NCBI GenBank assembly: GCA_046566145.1
Contig: JBKHXF010000029.1
Coordinates: forward strand, 49,822-113,821
DNA: 64,000 bases
Source: JBKHXF01 sp046566145
GTDB lineage: Bacteria > Actinomycetota > Nitriliruptoria > Nitriliruptorales > Nitriliruptoraceae
Direction of reading: 5' to 3'
Part shown: one piece after another, positions 32,940 through 41,008 of the stretch
Position numbering within the stretch: position 1 is the first letter of the stretch
How the letters are laid out: each line of letters begins with the position of its first letter
Notes under the pieces: model-generated
What the model was told of the DNA's origin: nothing
Databases searched by the model: none
What the model saw: only the letters and a program-made list of their open reading frames with translations
Translations under genes and position numbers: made by a program

Positions 32940-33415
32940 CGCGCCACCCCACCGAGGTCGTCGTCCGCGTCGTGCAGGTCGCGACCCTCGCCGAGCCGCA
33001 GGGGCCCGAACGCGTGGGGCAGCAGCTCGGTGATGTGGCTGACCAGCGGCCGGCCCCCGTCGCCGGAGGCGTAGACCGTGGCGTCCGGCCCGAACTCGAA
33101 GATGACCTGGCGGCACCCGCCGCAGGGCGTGCAGGGCGCGTCCCCGTCCCCCACGACCGCGACCGCGACGACCGGCCCGCGGTCGCCCGTCGCCGCCATC
33201 GCCCGCAGGGTGGTCTGCTCGGCGCAGGCCGAGAGCGGGTACGCCGCGTTCTCGACGTTCGCGCCCTCGTACACCCGCCCCGACGAGGACAGCACCGCGC
33301 ACCCGACCCGGAAGCCGGAGTAGGGCGCGTAGGCCCGCTCGCGTGCCGCCCGGGCGCGCCGTAGCAGCTCGGCCTCGTCGGGGGCGGCGCCCTCGGGCGT
33401 CGTCGACGGCCTCAC
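32936..33415 (-). CDS. cdd: cytidine deaminase
   Basis: Converts cytidine and deoxycytidine to uridine forms. 159 residues from GTG 33415, overlapping the CorC stop (GTGA). Zinc-site motifs: NAAYPLSACAEQTTLRAM (CAE: Cys ligand and catalytic Glu) and CTPCGGCRQVIFEFG (PCxxC, two further Cys). The N-terminal extension of about 25 residues before YAPYSGFRVGCAVLSSSG and the C-terminal tail make it slightly longer than the 130-residue norm. It is in the middle of the leftward housekeeping chain. Confidence 0.95.
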   Translation of the reverse strand: MRPSTTPEGAAPDEAELLRRARAARERAYAPYSGFRVGCAVLSSSGRVYEGANVENAAYPLSACAEQTTLRAMAATGDRGPVVAVAVVGDGDAPCTPCGGCRQVIFEFGPDATVYASGDGGRPLVSHITELLPHAFGPLRLGEGRDLHDADDDLGGVAR

Positions 33416-34716
33416 CCTCGCACCTCCACGTCGTCGTGCTCGTCGGGCGCGCCGGCGGCGTCCTCGTCCTCGCTCGGCCGCCGGGCGACGACCACCTTGG
33501 TGACCCGGCGGCCCTGGACGCGCTCCGCGGTGAGGCGGAGCCCCGCGATGTCGACGACCTCCCCCTCCTCCGGGACCCGACCGAGCACGCCGAACACGAG
33601 GCCCCCGACGGTGTCCCAGTCCTCGTCGGGCAGCTCCGTGGTCACCAGCTCGTTGAGGTCGTCGACCGCGAGCCGGGCATCGACCCGCATCCGGCCGTCG
33701 TCGAGCACCTCGACCAGCGGCTCCTCGGCGTCGTGCTCGTCCACGATCTCGCCGACGATCTCCTCGAGGATGTCCTCGATGGTGACCAGCCCGACCACCG
33801 CGCCGTACTCGTCCACGACGATCGCCATGTGGACGGCGGCCTCCTGCAGGTCGCGCAACAGGTCGTCGATGCGCTTGGTCTCGGGGATGAAGGTCGCTTC
33901 GCGCACCAGGTCGTGCCAGGAGGTGCGGCCCGGCTGCATCGCCATGCGCCTGAGCAGGTCCTTGGCGTAGACCACCCCGACGATCTCCTCGCGGGTCTCG
34001 CCGGTGACCGGAACGCGCGAGCGGCCGTGCTCGAGCGCCGTGTCGACGAGGTCGCGCAGGTCGGCGTCCCGCGGGACGGTGACCATGTCGGGCCGCGGGA
34101 CCATGATCTCGCGCACGAGCGTGTCACCGAGCTCGAAGATGGAGTGGATCATCGCCCGCTCCCCCTCCTCGAGCTGGTCGTCCTCCTCGGCCTCGCTGAG
34201 CAGCGACGCGAGCTCGTCCTCGCTGGGGAACGGGCCGGAGACGTCCTTCCGGGTGCCGACGAGGAGCCGGCCCACGTCGATGAGGACGCGGGTGAGCGGG
34301 TCGAGGATGCGCACGAGCGCGCGCATCGCCGGGGCGAGGCGGAGGCCCGTCGCCTCGAGCGAGCGCAGCGCGAGGGTCCGCGGTGCGACCTCGGAGACCA
34401 CCATCCAGAGGACCACGAGCAGCACGATCGCGCCGGCGACGGCGGCGGCACCGTCGGCGCGGCGGAGGGCCATGGCCGTGGCCACGCCGACCGCCACGGT
34501 CCGCGCCGTCACCGTCGCGAACAGCACGACGTTGAGCGACCTGGTGCGGTGCTCGAGCAGCCACAGCAGCGCGTCGCCCCCGTCGACGCCGTCCTCGTCG
34601 AGGCGGAGGGCACGCACGAGCGAGAGGCGGAGCAGGACCGTCTCGGCGGCGCTCAGGGCGGCGGTCAGCGCGAGCAGCAGCGCGACCGCCAGCAGACTCC
34701 AGGCGTCGACCGTCAC
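33412..34716 (-). CDS. HlyC/CorC-family transporter (CNNM-CBS)
   Basis: 434 residues from GTG 34716, overlapping the ybeY stop (GTGA); the upstream extension of the frame is spurious. Order: CNNM/DUF21 membrane domain with three to four helices (about 1-150: LLAVALLLALTAALSAAETV, AAAVAGAIVLLVVLWMVVSEV), a pair of CBS domains (about 205-330, beginning VREIMVPRPDMVTVP and containing VVDEYGAVVGLVTIEDILEE), and the CorC_HlyC C-terminal domain (LPDEDWDTVGGLVFGVLGRVP). These are linked to magnesium/cobalt efflux in the inner membrane. Its place between ybeY and cdd/era is the common bacterial order. Confidence 0.93.
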   Translation of the reverse strand: MTVDAWSLLAVALLLALTAALSAAETVLLRLSLVRALRLDEDGVDGGDALLWLLEHRTRSLNVVLFATVTARTVAVGVATAMALRRADGAAAVAGAIVLLVVLWMVVSEVAPRTLALRSLEATGLRLAPAMRALVRILDPLTRVLIDVGRLLVGTRKDVSGPFPSEDELASLLSEAEEDDQLEEGERAMIHSIFELGDTLVREIMVPRPDMVTVPRDADLRDLVDTALEHGRSRVPVTGETREEIVGVVYAKDLLRRMAMQPGRTSWHDLVREATFIPETKRIDDLLRDLQEAAVHMAIVVDEYGAVVGLVTIEDILEEIVGEIVDEHDAEEPLVEVLDDGRMRVDARLAVDDLNELVTTELPDEDWDTVGGLVFGVLGRVPEEGEVVDIAGLRLTAERVQGRRVTKVVVARRPSEDEDAAGAPDEHDDVEVRG

Positions 34717-35162
34717 GGCGCTCCCCCGGGCGCGTACGACGTGAGCAGCTCGTCGGTGAGCGCGAACATCTCCCGTTCCTCCACCGGGTCCGCGTGGTCC
34801 ATGCCGAGCAGGTGCAGGATGCCGTGCACGACGAGAAGGCGGCACTCGGCCTCGGGGGTGCGCCCGAGGTCGGCGGCCTGCGCGTGCGCGACCGCGGGGC
34901 ACAGCACGACGTCACCCAGGATGGCCGGCGGGCCCGGGGGCGACTCTCCCGGCTCGTCGATCGGGAACGCGAGCACGTCGGTCGGTCCGTCCTTGCCCAT
35001 GTGCTCGGCGTTGAGCGCCGCGATGGTCTCCTCGTCCACGAGCAGCAGCGAGAGCTCCATGTCCGCCGGCACGCGGCGGGCCGCGAGGACGTGACGGGCC
35101 AGGCCGACGAGGTCCTCGCCGTCGACCGCGACACCCTGCTCGTCGCTGAGGAACACGGCCAC
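34713..35162 (-). CDS. ybeY: endoribonuclease YbeY, rRNA maturation factor
   Basis: 149 residues from GTG 35162, directly after the phoH stop. Zinc site HGILHLLGMDHADPVEEREMF with three His ligands is diagnostic. LSLLLVDEETIAALNAEHMGKDGPTDVLAFPID is the conserved front region. YbeY processes 16S rRNA ends and takes part in late 70S quality control in the cytoplasm. It is coupled to corC by a GTGA overlap. Confidence 0.95.
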   Translation of the reverse strand: MAVFLSDEQGVAVDGEDLVGLARHVLAARRVPADMELSLLLVDEETIAALNAEHMGKDGPTDVLAFPIDEPGESPPGPPAILGDVVLCPAVAHAQAADLGRTPEAECRLLVVHGILHLLGMDHADPVEEREMFALTDELLTSYAPGGAP

Positions 35163-36212
35163 CTAGGCGTCCTCCGCCTGCTCGCGCTGGTCCTCGTAGG
35201 CCTCGTACGCCTCGACGATGCGCTGGACGATGTGGTGGCGCACGACGTCGCCGGAGGACAGCGTCGCGAAGGCGACCCCGTCGATCCCGTCGAGGATGTC
35301 GCGAACGACCCGGAGCCCGGACAGCCGGCCGCTCGGGAGGTCGACCTGCGACACGTCACCGGTGATGGCGGCCTTCGAGCCGAACCCGATGCGGGTCAGG
35401 AACATCTTCATCTGCTCGGCGGTGGTGTTCTGCGCCTCGTCGAGGATGATGAAGGAGTCGTTGAGCGTGCGTCCGCGCATGTAGGCGAGCGGCGCGATCT
35501 CGATCGTGCCCCGCTCGACGTGCGCCGCCAGCTCCTCAGCGTCCATCATGTCGTGCAGCGCGTCCCACAGCGGCTTCAGGTACGGGTCGATCTTCTCGCT
35601 CAGCGACCCGGGGAGGAAGCCGAGCCGCTCCCCCGCCTCGACCGCCGGACGCGTCAGCACGAGCCGGTTGACCTGCTTGGTCCGAAGGGCCTGCACGGCG
35701 GCGGCCATCGCGAGGTAGGTCTTGCCGGTGCCGGCCGGCCCGATGCCGAAGGTGACCGTGTTCGCCCGAAGGGCGTCGAGGTAGCGCTTCTGCCCGAGCG
35801 ACTTGGCGCGGATCGTGCGTCCCCGGTGGGTCAGCAGGGCCTCGCTGAGCACGTCGGAGGGGCGCTCGGGACCGTCGTCGCGGACCATGCGGATGGTCTG
35901 GCGCAGCAGCGGCCGGTCGATGCTCTGGCCGCGCTCGAGCAGCGCGACGAGCTCCTCGAACAGCGATGCGGCGAGCTCGACCTCCGCTGGCGGCCCCTGG
36001 ATGGAGATCTCGTTGCCGCGCACGTGGATCTCGGTCTGGAAGGCACCCTCGACGACCTTGAGCAGCTCGTCCTGCGCGCCGAGCAGCGCCACCATGGCGT
36101 GCTCCCCGGGGACGAGCACCTTCACGGAGGACAGCAGCGTCGCGGCGGCGGTGGCGCCGGTGCGGTCGGTCGCGACCGAGCCGGTGTCGGAGGACGGGGA
36201 TGGGTGCGCCAC
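35163..36212 (-). CDS. PhoH-family ATPase (PhoL-like)
   Basis: 349 residues from GTG 36212. N-terminal KH-like domain (ELLKVVEGAFQTEIHVRGNEISIQG), then the PhoH ATPase domain: Walker A FGIGPAGTGKTYLAMAAAV, LTRPAVEAGERLGFLPG, Walker B DSFIILDEAQNTTAEQMKMFLTRIG, and KAAITGDVSQVDLP. This is the PhoH type that precedes ybeY in most bacteria and is linked to RNA metabolism, not to phosphate uptake as its historical name suggests. The gene has a modest ribosome site (CGAGAG). The stop abuts the ybeY start. Confidence 0.94.
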   Translation of the reverse strand: MAHPSPSSDTGSVATDRTGATAAATLLSSVKVLVPGEHAMVALLGAQDELLKVVEGAFQTEIHVRGNEISIQGPPAEVELAASLFEELVALLERGQSIDRPLLRQTIRMVRDDGPERPSDVLSEALLTHRGRTIRAKSLGQKRYLDALRANTVTFGIGPAGTGKTYLAMAAAVQALRTKQVNRLVLTRPAVEAGERLGFLPGSLSEKIDPYLKPLWDALHDMMDAEELAAHVERGTIEIAPLAYMRGRTLNDSFIILDEAQNTTAEQMKMFLTRIGFGSKAAITGDVSQVDLPSGRLSGLRVVRDILDGIDGVAFATLSSGDVVRHHIVQRIVEAYEAYEDQREQAEDA

Positions 36213-36258
36213 TGCGGCGTGCTCTCGCTCTCGTTGGGGGGTCGAGGGGCGGCCGAGT

Positions 36259-36651
36259 CTACCGGTCGGGGTCCGTCGACCGGCCGGCGTCCTCGTCCGA
36301 CGGGCCCGCGGCTCCCGGGCCGCCGGCGTGGGCCTCGAGGATGGCCATCTCGGCCGGCACGGGGCCGAGCGTCGCGAAGGCCGCGCCGATGAGCTCGGCG
36401 GTGCCGGCGCCGGCGAGCGCGTCAACGTCGACGTCCGACACCGCGCGGGCGACGGCCACCCGCAGTGCGGCGTCGATGCGGGCCCGGGCGGCGCTGCCCT
36501 CCGGCGCCTGCCGCTCGACCGACGCGAACGCCGTGGCGGCCGCCTCGCCGTTGGCGAAGGTGTCGAACCACCGCCCGAGGGCGGGATCGCGCAGGATCGG
36601 GTCGCCGGTGTAGCCGATCTCGGTCACGTCAGGCTCGCGGGTGGCGGGCAC
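36259..36651 (-). CDS. hypothetical protein, acidic tail
   Basis: 130 residues if started at GTG 36651; a later GTG at 36627 (VTEIGYTGDPILRDPALG) is equally possible since neither has a convincing ribosome site. The body is helical and Ala-rich (LRVAVARAVSDVDVDALAGAGTAELIGAAFATLG), and the end is Gly/Ser/Asp-rich. No family is recognised. It sits between bldD and phoH on the same strand. Confidence 0.5.
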   Translation of the reverse strand: MPATREPDVTEIGYTGDPILRDPALGRWFDTFANGEAAATAFASVERQAPEGSAARARIDAALRVAVARAVSDVDVDALAGAGTAELIGAAFATLGPVPAEMAILEAHAGGPGAAGPSDEDAGRSTDPDR

Positions 36652-36698
36652 GGGGACACGACGGGTTCGGTGCCACGACGGGCACCGGACCGCGCGGA

Positions 36699-37232
36699 TC
36701 AGCCGTTCGGCATCCGGGCCACGCCCGCGCCGACGAGCTCGTCGCGAAGCGCGTCGGGGGCCCGGTCGAGCACGGCGGCGAGGGCGGCGACGTCGGCCGC
36801 CCGCACGGTCAGCATCCGTCCGTTGTAGTCGCCGCGGCGGACCTTGATGGCCTCGACGTAGCGCTCGACGACGTCCACGGCGAACTGCGCCGCCGGCGAC
36901 GTACCGAGGGCGACGAGGTCGATCACGAGCCCCGCCCGTGGGGTGTCCGCGCCCGCCGGGTCGTCCCGACCGGGGAGCAGCTGTGCGACGGGCACGCGGT
37001 AGAAGTCGGCGAGCGCACGGAGGCGCGTGACCGACACGGCCCGCTCGCCCCGCTCGTACGCGCCGACGACGCTCGCCTTCAGCTCCCCCTCGGAGCGCGC
37101 CTCGACGTCGTGCAGCGACAGCCCCTGCTGCTGGCGCACGTTGCGGAGCCGGTCCCCCAGCGCGATCGCGTAGGCCGAGGTCTCGTCCTCGTCACGCTCG
37201 GCTGCGGTGGTGTCGTGCTCGGTGGGGCCCAT
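36699..37232 (-). CDS. bldD: BldD-like transcriptional regulator with c-di-GMP-binding domain
   Basis: 177 residues from ATG 37232. Residues about 20-85 form an XRE-type helix-turn-helix very close to BldD (LGDRLRNVRQQQGLSLHDVE, VVGAYERGERAVSVTRL, RALADFYRVPVAQLLPG). The C-terminal domain carries RRGDYNGRMLTVRAAD, which fits the BldD c-di-GMP signature RxGD, eight residues, RxxD. In Streptomyces, a tetramer of c-di-GMP dimerises BldD so it can repress developmental genes. Length is near the family norm (about 167), with extra residues at the front. An RNA-binding or sporulation role in this organism is not implied; only the ligand switch is. Confidence 0.88.
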   Translation of the reverse strand: MGPTEHDTTAAERDEDETSAYAIALGDRLRNVRQQQGLSLHDVEARSEGELKASVVGAYERGERAVSVTRLRALADFYRVPVAQLLPGRDDPAGADTPRAGLVIDLVALGTSPAAQFAVDVVERYVEAIKVRRGDYNGRMLTVRAADVAALAAVLDRAPDALRDELVGAGVARMPNG

Positions 37233-37371
37233 GGGGGTGTCCGTTCGTGCGCCGGGCGCGGTGGCTCCAGAGCGGTCCGGCCACCGCCCGTCGACCGAAG
37301 GTAACAGCCAGCGGGCGGGCGAGGAAGGGTCCGGGCCGCGACCGGCCCGTTCGGGCCAGGTGGTCATGGTC

Positions 37372-38154
37372 CTACCGGCGCAGGGCGTAGGCGGCCACGG
37401 CGACGAGGGCGGGCGCTGCGTGCTCCGTGCGGAGCACGGGCGCGCCGAGCCGAGCGGCGACCCAGCCAGCGGCCTCCGCGTCCGCGACCTCGGCGTCCGA
37501 CCAGCCCGACTCGGGCCCGACGGCGAGCACGACCCGCGCCGGCGGAGCGCCGCGCCCCTCCAGCACCTCGTGCAGCGGGGTCGTCGCCCCGACGTGGGCC
37601 AGCACCGCGACGACGTCCTCGGCGCCCGCACCCCCGGGGCCGGACGTGACGAGCACCTGCTCGACGGGCCGCGGCAGCGTCACCGTCGGCGCCCACGCGC
37701 GGCGGGACTGCGACACGGCCGACGCGACGACCGCCTGCCAGCGGGCGAGCCGACGGGCCTCCTTGCCCTCGACGTCGACCGGTGAGCGGGCGCACGTGAC
37801 CGGCGTGAGCACGTCGGCGCCGAGCTCGGTGCAGGTGCGCCACACCTCGTCGAGCTTGCGGCCCTTCGGCAGCGCCTGGACGACCTCGACGGTCGGCGTC
37901 GGGGGCGGCACCCGGACGAGCTCCCCCGCCAGCTCGACCCCGCCGTCGGTCCGCACCACCGCCGGCGCGTGGACGCCGCGTCCGTCCGTGAGCTCCACGG
38001 TCGCACCCGGCCGGACCCGCAGGACCCGCGTCAGGTGGTGGGTCGTGTCGTCGTCGAGCACCACCCGGGTCCCGGGCGCGACGTCGGCGAGTTCGACCCC
38101 GTCGGCGAGGACCCAGGGGCGCGTGCCGGCGTTCACCGCATCGTCGCGGCTCAC
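37372..38154 (-). CDS. rsmE: 16S rRNA (uracil1498-N3)-methyltransferase
   Basis: Methylates U1498 of 16S rRNA. 260 residues from GTG 38154, overlapping the dnaJ stop (GTGA). SPOUT/RsmE marks: N-terminal PUA-like domain (HHLTRVLRVRPGATVELTDGRG), VVQALPKGRKLDEVWRTCTELG, the helix RRLARWQAVVASAVSQSRR, the SAM knot segment VVLAVGPESGWSDAEV, and the final LGAPVLRTEHAAPALVAVAAY. The order hrcA-dnaJ-rsmE is common in actinobacteria. Confidence 0.95.
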   Translation of the reverse strand: MSRDDAVNAGTRPWVLADGVELADVAPGTRVVLDDDTTHHLTRVLRVRPGATVELTDGRGVHAPAVVRTDGGVELAGELVRVPPPTPTVEVVQALPKGRKLDEVWRTCTELGADVLTPVTCARSPVDVEGKEARRLARWQAVVASAVSQSRRAWAPTVTLPRPVEQVLVTSGPGGAGAEDVVAVLAHVGATTPLHEVLEGRGAPPARVVLAVGPESGWSDAEVADAEAAGWVAARLGAPVLRTEHAAPALVAVAAYALRR

Positions 38155-39278
38155 GCCCGGAAGGCCTGCCGAAGGCGGGTGAACAGCCCCTCCCCGCGGG
38201 GCGCGACGTCCTCGCCGCGCAGCGCGGCGAGCTGCTCGACCAGCTCGCGCTGGGCGCCGTCGAGGTCGCGCGGCACCTCGAGGCGGACCCGCAGGTGCAG
38301 GTCGCCCCGGCCGCCCCCGCCGCGCGCCGGCAGCCCGGCCCGCCGGACGGTGAGCACGTCGCCCGGCTGGGTGCCGGCCGGGAGGTCGACCTCGGCCTCC
38401 TCCCCGCCGAGCAGCGGGACGTGGAGCGTCGCCCCGAGCGCGGCCTGCGTGACGGGGACCGTGACCTCGGCGACGAGGTCCCGGCGGTCGCGCTCGTAGA
38501 CGGCGTGCGGCTCGACCTGGACCTCGACGTACAGGTCGCCGGCGGGTGCCCCGTGGCGGCCGGCCTCCCCGGCGCCGGAGACCCGGAGCCGGTCGCCGGT
38601 GTCGACACCCGCGGGCACCTCGACGGTGATCCGACGGGTCGAGACGCGCCGGCCCTCGCCGGCGCAGCCGTGGCAGGGGTCGCCGACACGGCGGCCGGAT
38701 CCCTGGCAGTCGGGGCACGCGGAGGCGGTGGCGAGCTGCCCGAACGCGGTGCGGACGATGCGCTGGACCTGCCCGCGGCCGGCGCACGTCCCGCAGGCCG
38801 ACGGGCCGGCGCCGCTGGCGGAGCCGGAGCCGCCGCAGAGGTCGCAGGTGGTGGCGACCTCGACCTCGACGGTGCGGGTCACCCCGGTCGCGACCTCCTC
38901 GAGGCTGACCTCGACCGGCATGAGCACGTCGCGACCCGGCTGGGTCCGGTCGGCCCGCGGCCCGCCGCCAGCGAACCCGCCCCCGCCGAAGAACGCGTCG
39001 ATGACGTCGCCGATGCCACCGAAGCCGGCGCCCCCGAACCCGAACGGGTCGCCACCGCCGCGGCCGCGGGCGGTGCCGTCGTCGCCGAAGCGGTCGTAGC
39101 GGCTGCGGCGCTCCGGGTCGCTGAGCACCTGGTAGGCGTGCGTGACCTGCTTGAAGACCTCCTCGTCGCCGCCGGCGTCCGGGTGGGACTCGCGGGCGCG
39201 CCGGCGGTAGGCCCTCTTGATCTCGTCGGCGGACGCGTCGGGCGAGACGCCGAGCAGGTCGTACAGGTCGCTGGGCAC
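38151..39278 (-). CDS. dnaJ: chaperone DnaJ (Hsp40)
   Basis: Delivers unfolded proteins to DnaK and stimulates its ATPase. 375 residues from GTG 39278 (GAGG upstream). J domain with HPD in RARESHPDAGGDEEVFKQV, then a Gly/Phe-rich linker (FGFGGAGFGGIG), the four zinc modules CDLCGGSG, CGTCAGRG, CPDCQGSG, CHGCAGEG, and the C-terminal substrate domains (AGDLYVEVQVEPHAVYERD). It lies in the hrcA operon and so is predicted to be under HrcA/CIRCE heat-shock control. Confidence 0.96.
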   Translation of the reverse strand: MPSDLYDLLGVSPDASADEIKRAYRRRARESHPDAGGDEEVFKQVTHAYQVLSDPERRSRYDRFGDDGTARGRGGGDPFGFGGAGFGGIGDVIDAFFGGGGFAGGGPRADRTQPGRDVLMPVEVSLEEVATGVTRTVEVEVATTCDLCGGSGSASGAGPSACGTCAGRGQVQRIVRTAFGQLATASACPDCQGSGRRVGDPCHGCAGEGRRVSTRRITVEVPAGVDTGDRLRVSGAGEAGRHGAPAGDLYVEVQVEPHAVYERDRRDLVAEVTVPVTQAALGATLHVPLLGGEEAEVDLPAGTQPGDVLTVRRAGLPARGGGGRGDLHLRVRLEVPRDLDGAQRELVEQLAALRGEDVAPRGEGLFTRLRQAFRA

Positions 39279-39333
39279 GGTGATTGCCTCGGGCGGGTCG
39301 GTGGCGTGGGCGCGATCGGGCCCGACGCGGAGG

Positions 39334-40398
39334 TCAGTCGGTGAGGTCGGTGAGGGTCTGCTCGAGCTGCTCGGCGACGGCGCGGACGGTCGCGAGCACG
39401 GACGCGTAGTCCATGCGGGTCGGGCCGAGCACTCCGAGCGAGCCGGAGGTGACGAGCCGGTACCGCTGGGCGACGAGCGAGGTGGTCTGCAGCCCCTCGA
39501 CCTCGTGCTCCTCACCGATGCGGACCCGGGGCCCCTCACCCTCGCCCTCGCCGGAGCCGGTCTCGTCGACGAGGCGGGCGATGGTGGGGCGGTCCTCGAG
39601 CAGCTCGAGGACGCGGCCGAGCTGGTCGCGCTCGATGGTCTGGTCGCCGACGAGCGACGCCTGGCCGCCGACGAACACCTGGCGGACGACCTCCTCGGCG
39701 ATGTCGTCGTCGGTGGCGTCCGCGACGGCCTGCAGGACGTCGCGCAGCTCCGCGGGTGCGTCGGCGACGAGCCCGGCGATGACGGCGTGCACGTCGCCCA
39801 TCCGCCGACCACGCACGTGCTCGGCCAGGACCGCCCGGGTGCGCTCGACGTCGGACTCCGACGCCGGGGCCGGCAGGTCCACGAGCCGCTTCTCGACGCG
39901 GCCGGTGTCGGCGACGAGGAGCAGCAGCACGGCATGGGAGGTCAGCGGCACGAGCTCGACGAGCTTGCAGCGCGCGGCGTCGATCGCCGGCGCGATGACG
40001 AGCGAGACCAGCCGGGTGAGCTGGCTGAGCACGCTGGAGGTGCGGGCGAGGAGGTCCTCGACGTCGCGGGAGGTGCCGAGCAGCTCCTGGACGAGCTCGC
40101 GGCGCTGCCCGTCGACCTCGCCCTCGTCGGCGAGGCCGTCGACGAAGTAGCGGTAGCCCCGGTCGGTCGGGACGCGCCCGGCCGAGGTGTGGGGCTGCGC
40201 GATGAACCCGAGCTCCTCGAGCACGGCCATCTCGTTGCGCACCGTCGCCGGCGACACGTCGAGCTGGGCGAGCTCGACGACGCGCCGCGAGCCGACCGGC
40301 TCGCCGGACGCGACGTACGCGGTCACGACGGCACGCAGGATCCGCACCTTGCGGTCGTCCAGCAGGGCGCGGTCCTCGCCGTCCGGGGGTGGGGGCAC
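39334..40398 (-). CDS. hrcA: heat-inducible transcription repressor HrcA
   Basis: 354 residues from GTG 40398 (GGAGGTGCCCC in front). N-terminal winged helix (LDDRKVRILRAVVTAYVASGEPVGSRRVVE, VSPATVRNEMAVLEELGFIAQPHTSAGRVPTD-like) and the GAF-like dimerisation domain with the C-terminal VTSGSLGVLGPTRMDYASVLATVRAVAEQL. HrcA binds CIRCE and is kept active by GroEL. A CIRCE-like element lies at 40471-40497, 73 bases upstream, so the hrcA-dnaJ-rsmE run is autoregulated. Confidence 0.95.
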   Translation of the reverse strand: MPPPPDGEDRALLDDRKVRILRAVVTAYVASGEPVGSRRVVELAQLDVSPATVRNEMAVLEELGFIAQPHTSAGRVPTDRGYRYFVDGLADEGEVDGQRRELVQELLGTSRDVEDLLARTSSVLSQLTRLVSLVIAPAIDAARCKLVELVPLTSHAVLLLLVADTGRVEKRLVDLPAPASESDVERTRAVLAEHVRGRRMGDVHAVIAGLVADAPAELRDVLQAVADATDDDIAEEVVRQVFVGGQASLVGDQTIERDQLGRVLELLEDRPTIARLVDETGSGEGEGEGPRVRIGEEHEVEGLQTTSLVAQRYRLVTSGSLGVLGPTRMDYASVLATVRAVAEQLEQTLTDLTD

Positions 40399-40470
40399 GG
40401 GGCACCTCCTCGACGGGTCGCGGGCGGGGCGCTCGGTGGTCGTGGCGCGGTCCCCGGCAGGGTAGCGCCG

Positions 40471-40497
40471 TTGGCACTCTCGACCCACGAGTGCTCG
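40471..40497 (-). promoter_or_regulatory. CIRCE operator for HrcA
   Basis: TTGGCACTC at 40471, a nine-base spacer, and GAGTGCTCG at 40489 match the CIRCE consensus (TTAGCACTC, 9 bases, GAGTGCTAA) with one mismatch in the left arm and two in the right. It sits upstream of leftward hrcA and also 110 bases before the rightward holin-like gene. Confidence 0.85.
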
Positions 40498-40606
40498 TGC
40501 GGCCGGGGCCGGACAGACGGCCGGACGGGGCGCGGCGACGCACGGGGGTGCCTGCGGCCCCTAGGCTGCCAGACCGACCGCCACCCACCGCACGCGAGGA
40601 GCCACG

Positions 40607-41008
40607 GTGCCGCCGGACGGGACCATCGACGACCGCAGCACCGCCGAGGTGCTGCGCTCGGTCACGACCAACGCCCAGACGCTGGTCCGCAAGGAGGTCG
40701 AGCTCGCGAAGCTCGAGCTCCAGGAGGGCCTCTCGCAGCAGGTCAAGGCCATCGTGCTGCTGCTCGTGGCCGCCGTCCTCGGGCTGTTCGTGCTCGCGTT
40801 CGCCGGCGTGACCGCCGCGAAGGCGCTCGAGCAGACGCTCGCGGCCTGGGTCGCCTGGCTCATCGTCACCGGTGCGTTCACGCTCATCGCGGTCGTCGCG
40901 GTGTTCGTCGCCAAGGGCATCCTCGGGCGCAGCTCCCTGTCGCCCGAGCAGACCACCACCTCGATCCAGGAGAACGTCGCGTGGGCGAAGCAACGACTCG
41001 GACGCTGA
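40607..41008 (+). CDS. putative holin-superfamily III / DUF1469 membrane protein
   Basis: 133 residues from GTG 40607 (GAGGAG upstream). Front helix TAEVLRSVTTNAQTLVRKEVELAKLELQEG, then two membrane helices (about 46-71 QVKAIVLLLVAAVLGLFVLAFAGVTA; 79-101 LAAWVAWLIVTGAFTLIAVVAVF). This is the Actino-holin/YqjE-like layout, found widely in bacterial chromosomes without any phage. Its function is unclear, perhaps membrane-stress related. The next gene begins inside it, 27 bases before its stop. Confidence 0.75.
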   Translation: MPPDGTIDDRSTAEVLRSVTTNAQTLVRKEVELAKLELQEGLSQQVKAIVLLLVAAVLGLFVLAFAGVTAAKALEQTLAAWVAWLIVTGAFTLIAVVAVFVAKGILGRSSLSPEQTTTSIQENVAWAKQRLGR

